NCBI RefSeq assembly: GCF_014648555.1
Contig: NZ_BMRI01000018.1
Location: forward strand, 41,661 to 79,021
Length of the DNA stretch: 37,361 nucleotides
From: Kitasatospora griseola
GTDB taxonomy: Bacteria > Actinomycetota > Actinomycetes > Streptomycetales > Streptomycetaceae
Direction: 5' to 3'
This document shows positions 1 to 8,307 of the stretch, in pieces. How positions within the stretch are numbered: position 1 is the first letter of the stretch; each line of letters opens with the position of its first letter. Made by a program: the position numbers and the translations under genes. The notes under the pieces are model-generated. The model did no database searches. It worked only from the letters and a program-made list of their open reading frames with translations, and was not told the origin of the DNA.

Positions 1-3000
1 TGGCAGAGCGTACTCGCACCCGGGTTCAGCACCACCGTGTCGCAGACCACCGGCGCAATGTGGTCGTCCACAACGCCGAGGTTGTGCACCGTCGCGGTAC
101 CGGTGTTCGTCACCGTGTACGTGTACGACACGGTGTCGCCCACGTGGAACGGACCCGCACTGTCGGCGATCTTCTCGATGGTCAACAACGCCTCGCCGAC
201 CACCGGGACGGTCACCGAAGCCGACGGGCTCACCACCGTCTGACCCTCGGGGTCGGTGCCCTCGGCGTGAGCCGTGTTGGTCACGTGTCCCGCCGAGACG
301 TCCGCGGCCGTGACGACGTACGAACCGTGGCAGAGCGTGCTCGCGCCCGGATTCAACGCCGTCGCATCACACGTCACCACCGCGACGTGATCGTCCGCGA
401 CAGACAGGTTGTGCACCGCCGCCGTACCCGTGTTCGTCACCGTGTAGGTGTAGGAAACCGTGTCACCGACACGGAACGGACCCGCAGAATCCGCCACCTT
501 CTCGATGGCCAACTCGGCCTCGCCCACCACCGGAACGGTCGCCTCACCAGGAGGACTCACCACCGGCCGGTCCTCCGGATCGATGCCGCTCGCGTGAGCC
601 GTGTTGGTCACGTGACCGTTCTGCACATCCGCAGCGGTGACGACGTAGGACCCGTGGCAGAGCGTGCTCTCACCGGCCGACAGCGTCGTCCTGTCACATG
701 TCACCGACCCGATCAGGTTGTCACTCACATCCAGGTCGTACACCGGAGCGGTACCCGCATTGGTCACCGTGTACGTGTAGTTGACGGTGTCACCCACATG
801 GAACGGACCAGCGGAATCCGCCACCTTCGCGATCGTCAGCACCACGTCACCCGCGATGTCGATCGTCGCCTCACCAGGAGGACTCTGCACATCCCGACCC
901 TCGGGATCAGTACCGTGCGCACGAGCAGTGTTCGTCACATGACCCGCGAACACATCCGCCGCCGTAATCACGTAACTGCCGTGGCAGAACGTGCTCTCAC
1001 CAGGGTTCAGCGTCGTCGCATCACACGTCACCGAAGCGATGTGGTCGTCCGACACCGCCAGATCGTGCACCGCCGCCGTGCCCGTGTTCGTCACCGTGTA
1101 CGTGTAGTCCACGGTCTCACCCACATGGAACGGACCCGCCGAGTCCGCCGCCTTCTGAATCGTCAGCAGCGCCTCACCGAGGACCGGGACGGTCGCCTCA
1201 CCAGGAGGACTCACCACCGTCTGTCCCTGCGGGTCCGTGCCTTCGGCGTGGGCCGTGTTCGTCACCTGGCCGGCCGACACATCCGCCGCCGTCACCACGT
1301 ACGAACCGTGGCAGAGCGTACTCTCGCCCGGATTCAGCGTCGTCGCATCACACGTCACCACAGCGACATGATCGTCCGCGACAGACAGGTTGTGCACCAC
1401 CGCCGTACCCGTGTTCGTCACCGTGTACGTGTAGGAAACCGTGTCACCGACGTGGAACGGACCAGCAGAATCCGCCACCTTCTCAATCGCCAGCACGGCC
1501 TCGCCCACCACCGGAACAGTCGCCTCACCAGGAGGACTCACCACCGGCTGACCCTCGGGGTCGATGCCGCTCGCGTGAGCCGTGTTGGTCACATGGCCGG
1601 CCGTGACATCCGCCGCCGTCACGACATACGAACCGTGGCACAGTGTGCTCACGCCCGGGTTCAACGTCGTCGAGTCACACGTCACCGAAGCAACATGGTC
1701 GTCGGCCACGGTGAGCGCGTGGACAGCAGCCGTACCGGTGTTCGTCACCGTGTACGTGTAGTTCACGGTGTCTCCGACATGGAACGGACCCGCGGAGTCC
1801 GCCGTCTTCTCGATGGCCAGCACGACGATGCCCACCACGGGGACGGTGACCTCACCGGGCGGGCTCTGCACCGTCTGACCCTCCGGGTCGACGCCCTCCG
1901 CGTGAGCCGTGTTGGTGACATGACCGGCCGACACATCCGCCGCCGTCACGACATACGAACCGTGGCAGAGCGTGCTCGCACCCGGGTTCAACATCGTCGC
2001 ACCACACGTCACCACAGCGACGTGGTCATCCGTGACAGACAGGCTGTGCACCGCCGCCGTACCGGTGTTGGTCACCGTGTACGTGTAGTTGACCGTGTCA
2101 CCGACGTGGAACGGACCAGCACTGTCGGCCGTCTTCTGGATACCCAGCTCGGCCTCGCCCACCACCGGGACGGTCGCGTCGATCTGCGGGCTCTGCACCG
2201 GCAGCCCCTCGGGGTCGGTGCCGTTCGCATGGGCCGTGTTGGTCACATGACCGGCCGTCACATCCGCCGCCGTCACAACATACGAACCGTGGCAGAGCGT
2301 GCTCGCACCCGGATTCAACGTCGTCGTGTCGCACGTCACCGACGCGACGTGGTCATCGGTCACGGTCAGCGCGTGGACAGCGGCCGTACCCGTATTGGTC
2401 ACCGTGTACGTGTAGTTGACGGTCTCACCCACGTGGAACGGACCCGCGGAGTCCGCCGTCTTCTCGATGGCCAGCACGGCGACGCCCACCACCGGGACGG
2501 TGACCTCACCGGGCGGGCTCTGCACCGTCTGGCCCTGCGGGTCGAGGCCGGTGGCGTGGGCCGTGTTGGTCACGTGGCCGGCCTGCACATCTTCAGGAGT
2601 GATGACGTACGAACCGCGGCAGAGCGTGCTCTGACCCGGGTTCAGCTCCACCGTGTCGCAGCTCACCGGCGCGATGTGGTCGTCCACGACGCCGAGGTTG
2701 TGCACCGTCGCGGTACCGGTGTTGGTCACCGTGTACGTGTACGACACGGTGTCACCCACATGGAACGGACCCGCGGAGTCCGCCGTCTTCTCGATGCCCA
2801 GCTCGGCGACGCCGGCGACGGGCAGTGTCACTTCTTCCGGCGGGCTGACGACCTGTTCGCCCAGCGGATTGCTGCCCACGGCCTGGGCTCTGTTGGTGAG
2901 TTGGCCGAGTGCCAGGTCGGCCTCGGTGACGAGGTAGGCGGCGTGGCAGAGGGTGCTCTGGCCGGGGTTGAGTGTGGTGGTGTCGCAGGTGACGTCCGCC

Positions 3001-3620
3001 GAGTGGTCGTCGCTGACGAAGACGTTGTCGAGTACGGTCCGGCCGGTGTTCGTCACGGTGTACGTGTAGTGCACGGTGTCACCGACGTGGACGGGGCCCG
3101 CGGTGTCCGCCTCCTTGGCCAGGGCGATCGAGGAGGGGCCGATGACGTCGATCGTCGCCTGGGTCTCCATGGAGTTGATCGGCGTGCCGCCTGCTGTGCC
3201 GAACGCGGTTGCGTGGTTGGTGACTTGTCCCACATCCGCGTCTTCCGTCGTGACCACGTAGGTGCCGTGGCACTTGGTCACGTCGCCGGGGCTGCCGCGG
3301 GGGGCGAGGGTGGTGACGTCGCAGGTGATGTTGGTGATCCGGTCGTCCTGGACGTGGACGCCCGTGATCTCGGTGCCGCCCGTGTTGCTCACGATGTACG
3401 TGTAGGGGACGGTGTCACCGGCGTGGAACGGCCCGGGAACGTCCACCTGCTTGACGACCTCGATGCCCGGCGGGGCCACCACCGGGATGTCCTCGGAGGA
3501 CGGTGGCGACGTCACGGGGCCGCCGGGTGTGGTTCCGGTGGCCAGCGCGGTGTTGGCGATGTGGCCGGCGGCCCCGTCCGCGGGGGTGACCACGTAGGTC
3601 GCCATGCAGGCGACCGTCTG
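1..3620. repeat. Tandem 327-bp coding repeat array
   Basis: A marker string (tggcagagcg or a close variant) recurs at 1, 328, 655, 982, 1309, 1636, 1963, 2290, 2617 and 2944, always 327 bp apart. The next unit is 324 bp and the one after 336 bp. The units toward the left are nearly identical at the DNA level and those nearest the lectin domain (above about 3000) are more diverged. This fits recent duplication of one 109-residue module inside the gene. Confidence 0.95.
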
Positions 3621-4958
3621 GCCCACGGCCAGCGTGGTCACCGGGCAGCTGATCCCGCCGATCTTCGGGTCGTTGACCGTCAGATTGTCGATCGGCACGT
3701 TCCCGGAGTTGGTGACGACGAAGTCGTAGTCGACCGGGGTGCCGACCGTCAGGTTGGCGGGCAGCGGCCGGTGGACCTGCTTGACCAGGTTGAGCGAGGG
3801 CAGCGCCACGGAGGTGCCGATCACCACGTTCCGGATCAGGTGCACGTCGGTGAAGAGGCCCGTGGACCCGGCGAAGCCGAACTTGTAGGTCGACGGGACG
3901 GGTTGCGGCGCGGGGGTGGTCAGCACCTGGCGCTCGCCCGCGCCGTCGTTGAAGTCGACGCCGACGGTCAGCACCGGGGACGGCGCCGGGGTCATGCGGA
4001 CGTGCACCCGGCGGCGGGACGGCTCCAGCAGCGTCTGGGCCTGGGGCGGCGTCACGGCCGGCGGGAGGAACGTCAGCGGGCCCTGCAGGGTGCCCGGCAG
4101 GGTGGACGGCCACGGGCCGTTGGTGGTGAAGTTGCTCGTCGTTGCGGTCATGAAGCAGTAGCCCTCGACGCCGTTGCCGGGGCCGCGGACGGTGACCATG
4201 TTGTTGCCCGGCGCCGGGATGTGGAATCCGGTGCCGGACGGGGAGCGCTCGCCAGGGGGACAGCCGTTGCCGCGGTGCTCCCAGTCGCCGAAGTAGTTGC
4301 CGAGCACGTCGAGCCCGACGCCGAGGTAGCCGCTGTCGACGCCGGGCAGGAACGGGTTGGCGGGGTTGTCGTCGGGCAGCTTCTGCGCGTAGCCGAGGCT
4401 GCCGCCGAACGCGCCGGGGTGGGTGAGTGTGACGTCACCGTTGACCAGGAAGAACGAGATTCCGTCGGCCGGGGTGGCGGGCGTCGTGCTGCCGTACTGC
4501 CACTGGTCGAAGTGCACGTCCAGACCGGCGCTGGCCGGCAGCGCCTGGTCGAACAGCACCGCGCCGTTCCGGTCGTTGGCGGCGTCGGTGATCCGCAGGT
4601 AGCCGAAGGGTGCGCTGTCCAACGGCGGCACCGGCCCCGTCTCCGGGATCGGACAGCCGGTCAGCCGGCGGCCGTCCGGCGGGAGAGGGGTCGTGACGGG
4701 TCCGCCGGTCAGGCAGGCCGCGCCGACGGCGACGAACCGCGGGTCCGCGGTCGCACCGGTGAAGTCCTCCTCCAGCAGGGTGGAGGCTCCGGCCCGGACG
4801 CTCTCCGGCGGCGCGGCGCGGTGCTGGGTCGGCGCTACGGCCTGGGCGCCCCATGAGGTGCTCAGCCCTGCGGCGGCCAGGCCGACTGCGGCTGCGGCAC
4901 TGAGGAAGCGGGCCGTGCGGGATCTCGGCCGCCCCGGTCCGCGGAATGGTCTCGTCAT
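1..4958 (-). CDS. Secreted lectin-like protein with long DUF11/DUF7507-type repeat array (3' end outside window)
   Basis: The reading frame is open from ATG at 4958 down to base 1 and continues beyond the window, so at least 1652 residues are encoded. The N-terminus is basic followed by an Ala/Leu-rich stretch (about residues 17-40), a likely Sec signal peptide. Residues of about 55-370 resemble a bacterial L-type lectin-like domain (FDQWQYG, DGISFFLVNGD, GVGLDVLGNYFGDWE). From about residue 385 onward there are roughly twelve Ig-like repeats, each with a PFHVGDTVxYTYTVTNTG segment and a CDTTTLNPGxSTLCHG segment, typical of DUF11/DUF7507 surface proteins. Most units are exactly 109 residues. 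Such proteins are usually surface-exposed stalks; the C-terminal anchor lies outside the window. No strong Shine-Dalgarno sequence precedes the ATG, but no other in-frame start lies nearby. Adhesion or carbohydrate binding is an inference. Confidence 0.9.
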   Translation of the reverse strand, partial: MTRPFRGPGRPRSRTARFLSAAAAVGLAAAGLSTSWGAQAVAPTQHRAAPPESVRAGASTLLEEDFTGATADPRFVAVGAACLTGGPVTTPLPPDGRRLTGCPIPETGPVPPLDSAPFGYLRITDAANDRNGAVLFDQALPASAGLDVHFDQWQYGSTTPATPADGISFFLVNGDVTLTHPGAFGGSLGYAQKLPDDNPANPFLPGVDSGYLGVGLDVLGNYFGDWEHRGNGCPPGERSPSGTGFHIPAPGNNMVTVRGPGNGVEGYCFMTATTSNFTTNGPWPSTLPGTLQGPLTFLPPAVTPPQAQTLLEPSRRRVHVRMTPAPSPVLTVGVDFNDGAGERQVLTTPAPQPVPSTYKFGFAGSTGLFTDVHLIRNVVIGTSVALPSLNLVKQVHRPLPANLTVGTPVDYDFVVTNSGNVPIDNLTVNDPKIGGISCPVTTLAVGQTVACMATYVVTPADGAAGHIANTALATGTTPGGPVTSPPSSEDIPVVAPPGIEVVKQVDVPGPFHAGDTVPYTYIVSNTGGTEITGVHVQDDRITNITCDVTTLAPRGSPGDVTKCHGTYVVTTEDADVGQVTNHATAFGTAGGTPINSMETQATIDVIGPSSIALAKEADTAGPVHVGDTVHYTYTVTNTGRTVLDNVFVSDDHSADVTCDTTTLNPGQSTLCHAAYLVTEADLALGQLTNRAQAVGSNPLGEQVVSPPEEVTLPVAGVAELGIEKTADSAGPFHVGDTVSYTYTVTNTGTATVHNLGVVDDHIAPVSCDTVELNPGQSTLCRGSYVITPEDVQAGHVTNTAHATGLDPQGQTVQSPPGEVTVPVVGVAVLAIEKTADSAGPFHVGETVNYTYTVTNTGTAAVHALTVTDDHVASVTCDTTTLNPGASTLCHGSYVVTAADVTAGHVTNTAHANGTDPEGLPVQSPQIDATVPVVGEAELGIQKTADSAGPFHVGDTVNYTYTVTNTGTAAVHSLSVTDDHVAVVTCGATMLNPGASTLCHGSYVVTAADVSAGHVTNTAHAEGVDPEGQTVQSPPGEVTVPVVGIVVLAIEKTADSAGPFHVGDTVNYTYTVTNTGTAAVHALTVADDHVASVTCDSTTLNPGVSTLCHGSYVVTAADVTAGHVTNTAHASGIDPEGQPVVSPPGEATVPVVGEAVLAIEKVADSAGPFHVGDTVSYTYTVTNTGTAVVHNLSVADDHVAVVTCDATTLNPGESTLCHGSYVVTAADVSAGQVTNTAHAEGTDPQGQTVVSPPGEATVPVLGEALLTIQKAADSAGPFHVGETVDYTYTVTNTGTAAVHDLAVSDDHIASVTCDATTLNPGESTFCHGSYVITAADVFAGHVTNTARAHGTDPEGRDVQSPPGEATIDIAGDVVLTIAKVADSAGPFHVGDTVNYTYTVTNAGTAPVYDLDVSDNLIGSVTCDRTTLSAGESTLCHGSYVVTAADVQNGHVTNTAHASGIDPEDRPVVSPPGEATVPVVGEAELAIEKVADSAGPFRVGDTVSYTYTVTNTGTAAVHNLSVADDHVAVVTCDATALNPGASTLCHGSYVVTAADVSAGHVTNTAHAEGTDPEGQTVVSPSASVTVPVVGEALLTIEKIADSAGPFHVGDTVSYTYTVTNTGTATVHNLGVVDDHIAPVVCDTVVLNPGASTLC

Positions 4959-5395
4959 GCCTTGACTATGTGCAGCCGCTACACACGGTTATCAGCTTGT
5001 ACTATTAGTGGACCCGGAGAATCGCTCGGATGCGCGAACCCGGGATGCCGCCCGGGCCACCGACCCTCTGACTCGACATCAGGGGGACGAGGTCGAATGA
5101 CTGGCTGTCAGGCACACCGGGGAGAGGTCGACCGGTGGCGGGACCGGCACTTCGCGGACCACTGACCGATCGTCGGATCATCTGCCGAGAACCGTCCGCC
5201 TGCGCCGGTCGAGCGGCCACTCAGGGGTGAAGCTTCGACCCGCTCCTCCCCTGTCGACACAAGGAGCGCTGACTTTCCGTCAGGACCACATGGGCGCAGG
5301 GCCGCATTGCGGGCCCCTGCGGCCCGTGTCGTCCTGGAATCGGCCGGGCCGCCGCTGGGTCCTGCCGCCGCACACCTACTCGGAGGAGATTTCTC
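4959..5395. other. Gene-free stretch between divergent genes
   Basis: These 437 bases lie between the minus-strand lectin-repeat gene and the plus-strand small secreted gene. Open frames across it are short, or run antisense to the 85-residue gene, and lack good start sites. A locally AT-rich patch at about 4983-5010 (ttatcagcttgtactattag) may hold the promoter of the minus-strand gene. A TGACTTTCCGTCA inverted repeat lies at 5270-5282. Confidence 0.6.
5270..5282. promoter_or_regulatory. Inverted repeat TGAC-TTTCC-GTCA, candidate operator
   Basis: This 13-bp element has 4-bp inverted arms. It lies 114 bp upstream of the ATG at 5396. Close variants occur at 18798-18810 and 36919-36931, also between genes. 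The binding protein is unknown. Confidence 0.35.
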
Positions 5396-5653
5396 ATGCG
5401 TGCTGTCAAGCGTGTCCTGGCCCTCGGCGCCCTCACCGCCCCCTTGGTGATCGGCTGCGCCGGACTCGCCTCCGCCGACGACTTCGACGCCCACTTCAAC
5501 AAGTCCCAGTTCATCGCGAACGAGTCCGGCGCCGGATTCGCCAACACGGGCTCCTTCGTCGACGAGGACGGGGTCGAGCACCACGCCTTCTGGGTCTGGG
5601 CGGACGACAACGGCGTCTCGGGCTCCTTCCTCGACTCCGGCGCCCACTTCTAG
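5396..5653 (+). CDS. Small secreted protein, 85 residues
   Basis: The ATG at 5396 is preceded by a strong GGAGGAG site at 5382-5388. The product starts with a basic MRAVKR segment, a hydrophobic core and a likely signal peptidase site after ASA (residues 25-27), leaving a mature peptide of about 58 residues. The mature part is acidic and rich in Asp, Phe and His (DDFDAHFNKSQF, EHHAFWVWADDNG) and has no cysteine. I recognise no named domain; it resembles the many short secreted proteins of unknown role in Streptomyces. It appears monocistronic, with a hairpin just after its stop. Confidence 0.85.
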   Translation: MRAVKRVLALGALTAPLVIGCAGLASADDFDAHFNKSQFIANESGAGFANTGSFVDEDGVEHHAFWVWADDNGVSGSFLDSGAHF

Positions 5654-5677
5654 GAACCGGCCCCGGGCCGGGTGTCC

Positions 5678-5694
5678 GGCGGGGCTCCCCCGCC
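5678..5694 (+). terminator. Hairpin after the small secreted protein gene
   Basis: GGCGGGG (5678-5684), a CTC loop and CCCCGCC (5688-5694) form a 7-bp GC stem 25 bases after the stop codon at 5653. No T-run follows, as is common in actinobacteria. Confidence 0.5.
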
Positions 5695-5850
5695 CTCCGG
5701 ACAACCTGGCCCGACCCGCCACCCGTACTCGTCGACCCGCGTGTCACGGCCCCTGCGGCCGGCCGACCGCGGGTCGACGCGCGTCCGGAGCCGGCAGCCA
5801 CTCGGCCAGGAGGACAACTCAGCAGCTCAGCGGCACGGCGGCACAGCGAC

Positions 5851-7038
5851 TCAGCGGCACAGCGCCGCGTCGACCGCGTCGGCCACCCGCTGCCTGGCCT
5901 CGGGCGACGGGGCCGCGGTCACCGCGATGTTCGCCGCGCGGCCGTCCTCCGTGACGCCGCCGCGGGTGACGTAGCCGGGGAGGCTGCCGCCGTGGCCCCA
6001 CGACAGGCCGCCGCAGGGCAGCGGGCGGCTGGCGAGTCCGAGGCCGTAGCGCGCGCCGGGGCCCATGTACTCGGCGGGGACGGTGGTGCGCATCTCTGCG
6101 AGCTGGGCCGGGGGCAGCAGTCGACCGCCGATCAGGGCGGCGAAGAAGCGGTTCAGGTCGGTGTTGGTGGAGATCATCGCACCGGCCGCCCAGGCCCAGG
6201 ACGGGTCCATCTCGGTGATGTCGTACAGCTGGCCGCCGGGCTCCTCGGGCAGCTCGTAGCCGTGCGGGTGGCGCTCGTGGACGGTCATGTCGCCCTGGGC
6301 GGGGAAGTAGGTGTGGCGCAGGCCGATCCGGTCGATGACGCGCTTGGTGATCTCCTCGCCGACGGGTCGTCCGGTGACTTTCTGGATGATCAGTCCGGCG
6401 ATCAGGTATCCGGTGTTGCTGTACTTCCAGCCGTCGCCGGGGGCGAAGTCCGGCCGGTGCGCGAGGGCGATGTCGAGCAGCTCGCGCGGCTCGATGTACT
6501 GGTCGGGTCCGGAGAGGTCGACCAGCGGGACGTAGTCCGCCAACCCGCTGGTGTGCTGAAGTATCTGACGGACCGTGATGGTCTTTCCGTCGATGCCGTC
6601 GCCGTGGATCAGGCCGGGCAGGTAGGTGTCGAGGGAGCCGTCCAGCTGGATCCTGCCCTCCGCGACCAGTTGGAGCACGACGACCGCGACGAAGGTCTTG
6701 GTGTTGCTGCCGATCCTGACCTGCCCGTCGACGGGGACCTTCGCGCCGGTGGCGAGGTCGCCGACGCCCGAGGTGTAGTCGCGCGTCCGGCCGTCGCGTC
6801 CCCGGACGGCCGCGAGCGCCGCGGGCAGCTTGTCGCCGGCGACCAGTGCGTCCAGCCGCTGCTGGACGATGTCGGCCGGCCTGGCCTCGGCGGAGGCCGT
6901 GGCAAGCGCGGCGGAGGCCGTGGCGGGCGCGGCGCCGGCGGCGGTCGGGGTGAGCACGCCGAGCAGCAGGGCGCCGGCGGCTACCGGGACGGCGCAGCGG
7001 CGGAGGGCGTAACGGCGGTACGGCGGTGGCGGGTTCAC
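5851..7038 (-). CDS. Secreted serine hydrolase, beta-lactamase / D-Ala-D-Ala carboxypeptidase family
   Basis: The 395-residue product begins at GTG 7038, chosen for the AGGAGC site just upstream and for the signal peptide that follows directly (basic RRYALRR, then an Ala/Leu core). The three active-site motifs of class C beta-lactamases and the R61-type DD-peptidases are present in order: S-x-x-K (SNTK, residues 111-114), Y-x-N (YSN, 206-208) and an HGG box (349-351) in place of KTG/HTG. The family acylates on serine and cleaves D-Ala-D-Ala peptides, beta-lactams or esters outside the membrane. Carboxypeptidase or esterase activity is more likely than true resistance, but the sequence cannot separate these. 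An ATG 63 bases upstream (MSWNGP) is in frame but would bury the signal peptide. Confidence 0.9.
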   Translation of the reverse strand: MNPPPPYRRYALRRCAVPVAAGALLLGVLTPTAAGAAPATASAALATASAEARPADIVQQRLDALVAGDKLPAALAAVRGRDGRTRDYTSGVGDLATGAKVPVDGQVRIGSNTKTFVAVVVLQLVAEGRIQLDGSLDTYLPGLIHGDGIDGKTITVRQILQHTSGLADYVPLVDLSGPDQYIEPRELLDIALAHRPDFAPGDGWKYSNTGYLIAGLIIQKVTGRPVGEEITKRVIDRIGLRHTYFPAQGDMTVHERHPHGYELPEEPGGQLYDITEMDPSWAWAAGAMISTNTDLNRFFAALIGGRLLPPAQLAEMRTTVPAEYMGPGARYGLGLASRPLPCGGLSWGHGGSLPGYVTRGGVTEDGRAANIAVTAAPSPEARQRVADAVDAALCR

Positions 7039-7169
7039 GAGGTGCTCCTGGTTCGGGGCGGGCCCGGGGCCGGGCCTGCCGGGTCCGTTCCAGGACATCA
7101 CGCGACTTTGCGGTGCGCCGTCACCATCGAGAAGGACTGTCCCGGGGCGGCCGTCGTCCTGACGGTGTA

Positions 7170-7499
7170 TCAGGAATCCTGATCCGGAGCGATGCCGGAC
7201 AGGTGCAGGGTGAACGGCGAGCCGGGCTCGGTGGGGGTCCAGCCCCGGGCGCGTGCGGTGCGGATTCCGGTGGCGACTTCGCGCGGCAGGACGAGGTCGA
7301 CGGGCGCGAGGTCGGGGTGGAGGCGGGCCGGGCGGCCGGTCTCCACGACGAGGGTGGCCCCGGGGCGGGTCGCGTGTTCGGCGACGTAGCCGAGGGTGTG
7401 GCCTTCGTAGTCGCAGCAGAGGTGCCGCCGGCTGACGTGCCAGCGGTATTCGACGCCGTCGACGACGATGCGGCGGGTGCCTCTGCGGGCCAGTGCCAC
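7170..7499 (-). CDS. Hypothetical protein, 109 residues
   Basis: GTG at 7499 follows a GGGAGG site with good spacing. The product starts with a basic MALARRGTRRIVVDGVEYRW segment and contains one CC pair (HLCCDYEGHTLGYV). Its second half is a short alpha/beta-like stretch (VDLVLPREVATGIRTARARGW). There is no signal peptide or membrane segment, so it is probably cytoplasmic. I recognise no family. It is on the same strand as the serine hydrolase, 131 bp upstream of it, and 105 bp downstream of the TetR gene end, so it may be its own unit. Confidence 0.75.
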   Translation of the reverse strand: MALARRGTRRIVVDGVEYRWHVSRRHLCCDYEGHTLGYVAEHATRPGATLVVETGRPARLHPDLAPVDLVLPREVATGIRTARARGWTPTEPGSPFTLHLSGIAPDQDS

Positions 7500-7604
7500 G
7501 GTGGTTCCTCCCAGGTCGGCGGGTATGCGGGTGCCAGGCCGGTGTCCGGGGGCCGCGTGCGGGTGTCACGGGCTCCTGCGGTGCTTCGGCGGAGAGTTGG
7601 GAGC

Positions 7605-8192
7605 CTACTCGCCGGGGTGGGCCCAGAGGCGGGACAGGTGGGCGTGCAGGAGGTGTTCGGCTTCCGCGGGGGTGCGCTGGCCGATCAGGACGTGGGCGGT
7701 GAGACCGTCGGTGAGGGCGAGCAGGGTGTGGGCGTGGTGGGCGGGGTCAGGGGTGTCGACGGCGTCGGCGATCAGGTCGGTGAGCAGGGTTTCCAGGTCG
7801 GTGTAGCTGGTGCGCAGGCCGGCGGCGAGGGCGGGGTCGACGGCGGCGGCGGCGAGGAAGGCCAGCCAGGTGCGGGCCTGGGCGCGGTGACGGGTCTTCA
7901 GCAGGGCGATCTCGTGGGCGAGGTGGCCGACGGTGCTGGCCGGGGACTGCGCGGGGGCGGCGCGCAGGCGGGCGTGGGCGCGGGCGGTGACCTGGTGGCC
8001 GATGTGGGCGAGGGCGAACTGCAGCATCTCGCCCTTGGTACGGAAGCAGCGCTGGACGGCGCCCATGGAGACGTCGGCGCGGGCGGCGACGTCGCGGAGG
8101 GTGGCGGCTTCCAGGCCCTGTTCGTCGATCAGGGCGCAGACGGCGTCGGCGATCAGGCGTCGGCGTTCGTCGTGGTCCACCTGCTTGGGCAT
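7605..8192 (-). CDS. TetR/AcrR-family transcriptional regulator
   Basis: The 195-residue product starts at ATG 8192 behind a GGGAGG site. Residues of about 10-56 form the TetR DNA-binding domain (IADAVCALIDEQGLEAATL, RDVAARADVSMGAVQRCFRTKGEML). The rest is a helical ligand-binding and dimerisation domain. The gene is divergent from the amidase at 8308, with two inverted repeats in the 115-bp intergenic region. This layout suggests that it represses both itself and the amidase and is released by a small ligand, possibly an amidase substrate or product; that last step is inference. Confidence 0.92.
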   Translation of the reverse strand: MPKQVDHDERRRLIADAVCALIDEQGLEAATLRDVAARADVSMGAVQRCFRTKGEMLQFALAHIGHQVTARAHARLRAAPAQSPASTVGHLAHEIALLKTRHRAQARTWLAFLAAAAVDPALAAGLRTSYTDLETLLTDLIADAVDTPDPAHHAHTLLALTDGLTAHVLIGQRTPAEAEHLLHAHLSRLWAHPGE

Positions 8193-8220
8193 CTGCTGCG
8201 GCCTCCCGGGCGACGGCTTT

Positions 8221-8243
8221 ATTCGATGCGAGTGTATCGGTTC
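8221..8243. promoter_or_regulatory. Candidate TetR operator, imperfect copy
   Basis: ATTCGATGC (8221-8229), a GAGT spacer and GTATCGGTTC (8234-8243) form an imperfect inverted repeat with core CGATGC/GTATCG. It matches the architecture of the perfect repeat at 8264-8287 and lies 44 bp centre to centre from it, about four helical turns. It sits just upstream of the TetR start at 8192. Confidence 0.5.
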
Positions 8244-8263
8244 GTGGGCTAGGGTGCGGTCCT

Positions 8264-8287
8264 GTTCCGATGCGACCGCATCGGAAC
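8264..8287. promoter_or_regulatory. Candidate TetR operator, perfect inverted repeat
   Basis: GTTCCGATGC (8264-8273), a GACC spacer and GCATCGGAAC (8278-8287) are exact 10-bp inverted arms. The element ends about 20 bp before the amidase start, where a bound repressor would block transcription. Confidence 0.65.
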
Positions 8288-8307
8288 GGCTGAGGAGGTC
8301 AGAACCC

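Noticed and set aside
1..3620. CRISPR-like periodicity
   Set aside because: Units are 327 bp, contiguous and in frame within a coding sequence; there are no spacers.
60..4856. A 1598-codon open frame on the plus strand
   Set aside because: It is the codon-aligned antisense of the lectin-repeat gene. Its translation is Arg/His/Val-rich with no recognisable domain, and the minus strand gives a coherent signal peptide, lectin and repeats.
5227..7182. A 651-codon plus-strand open frame
   Set aside because: It crosses the small secreted gene in another frame and is antisense to the serine hydrolase with its three catalytic motifs.
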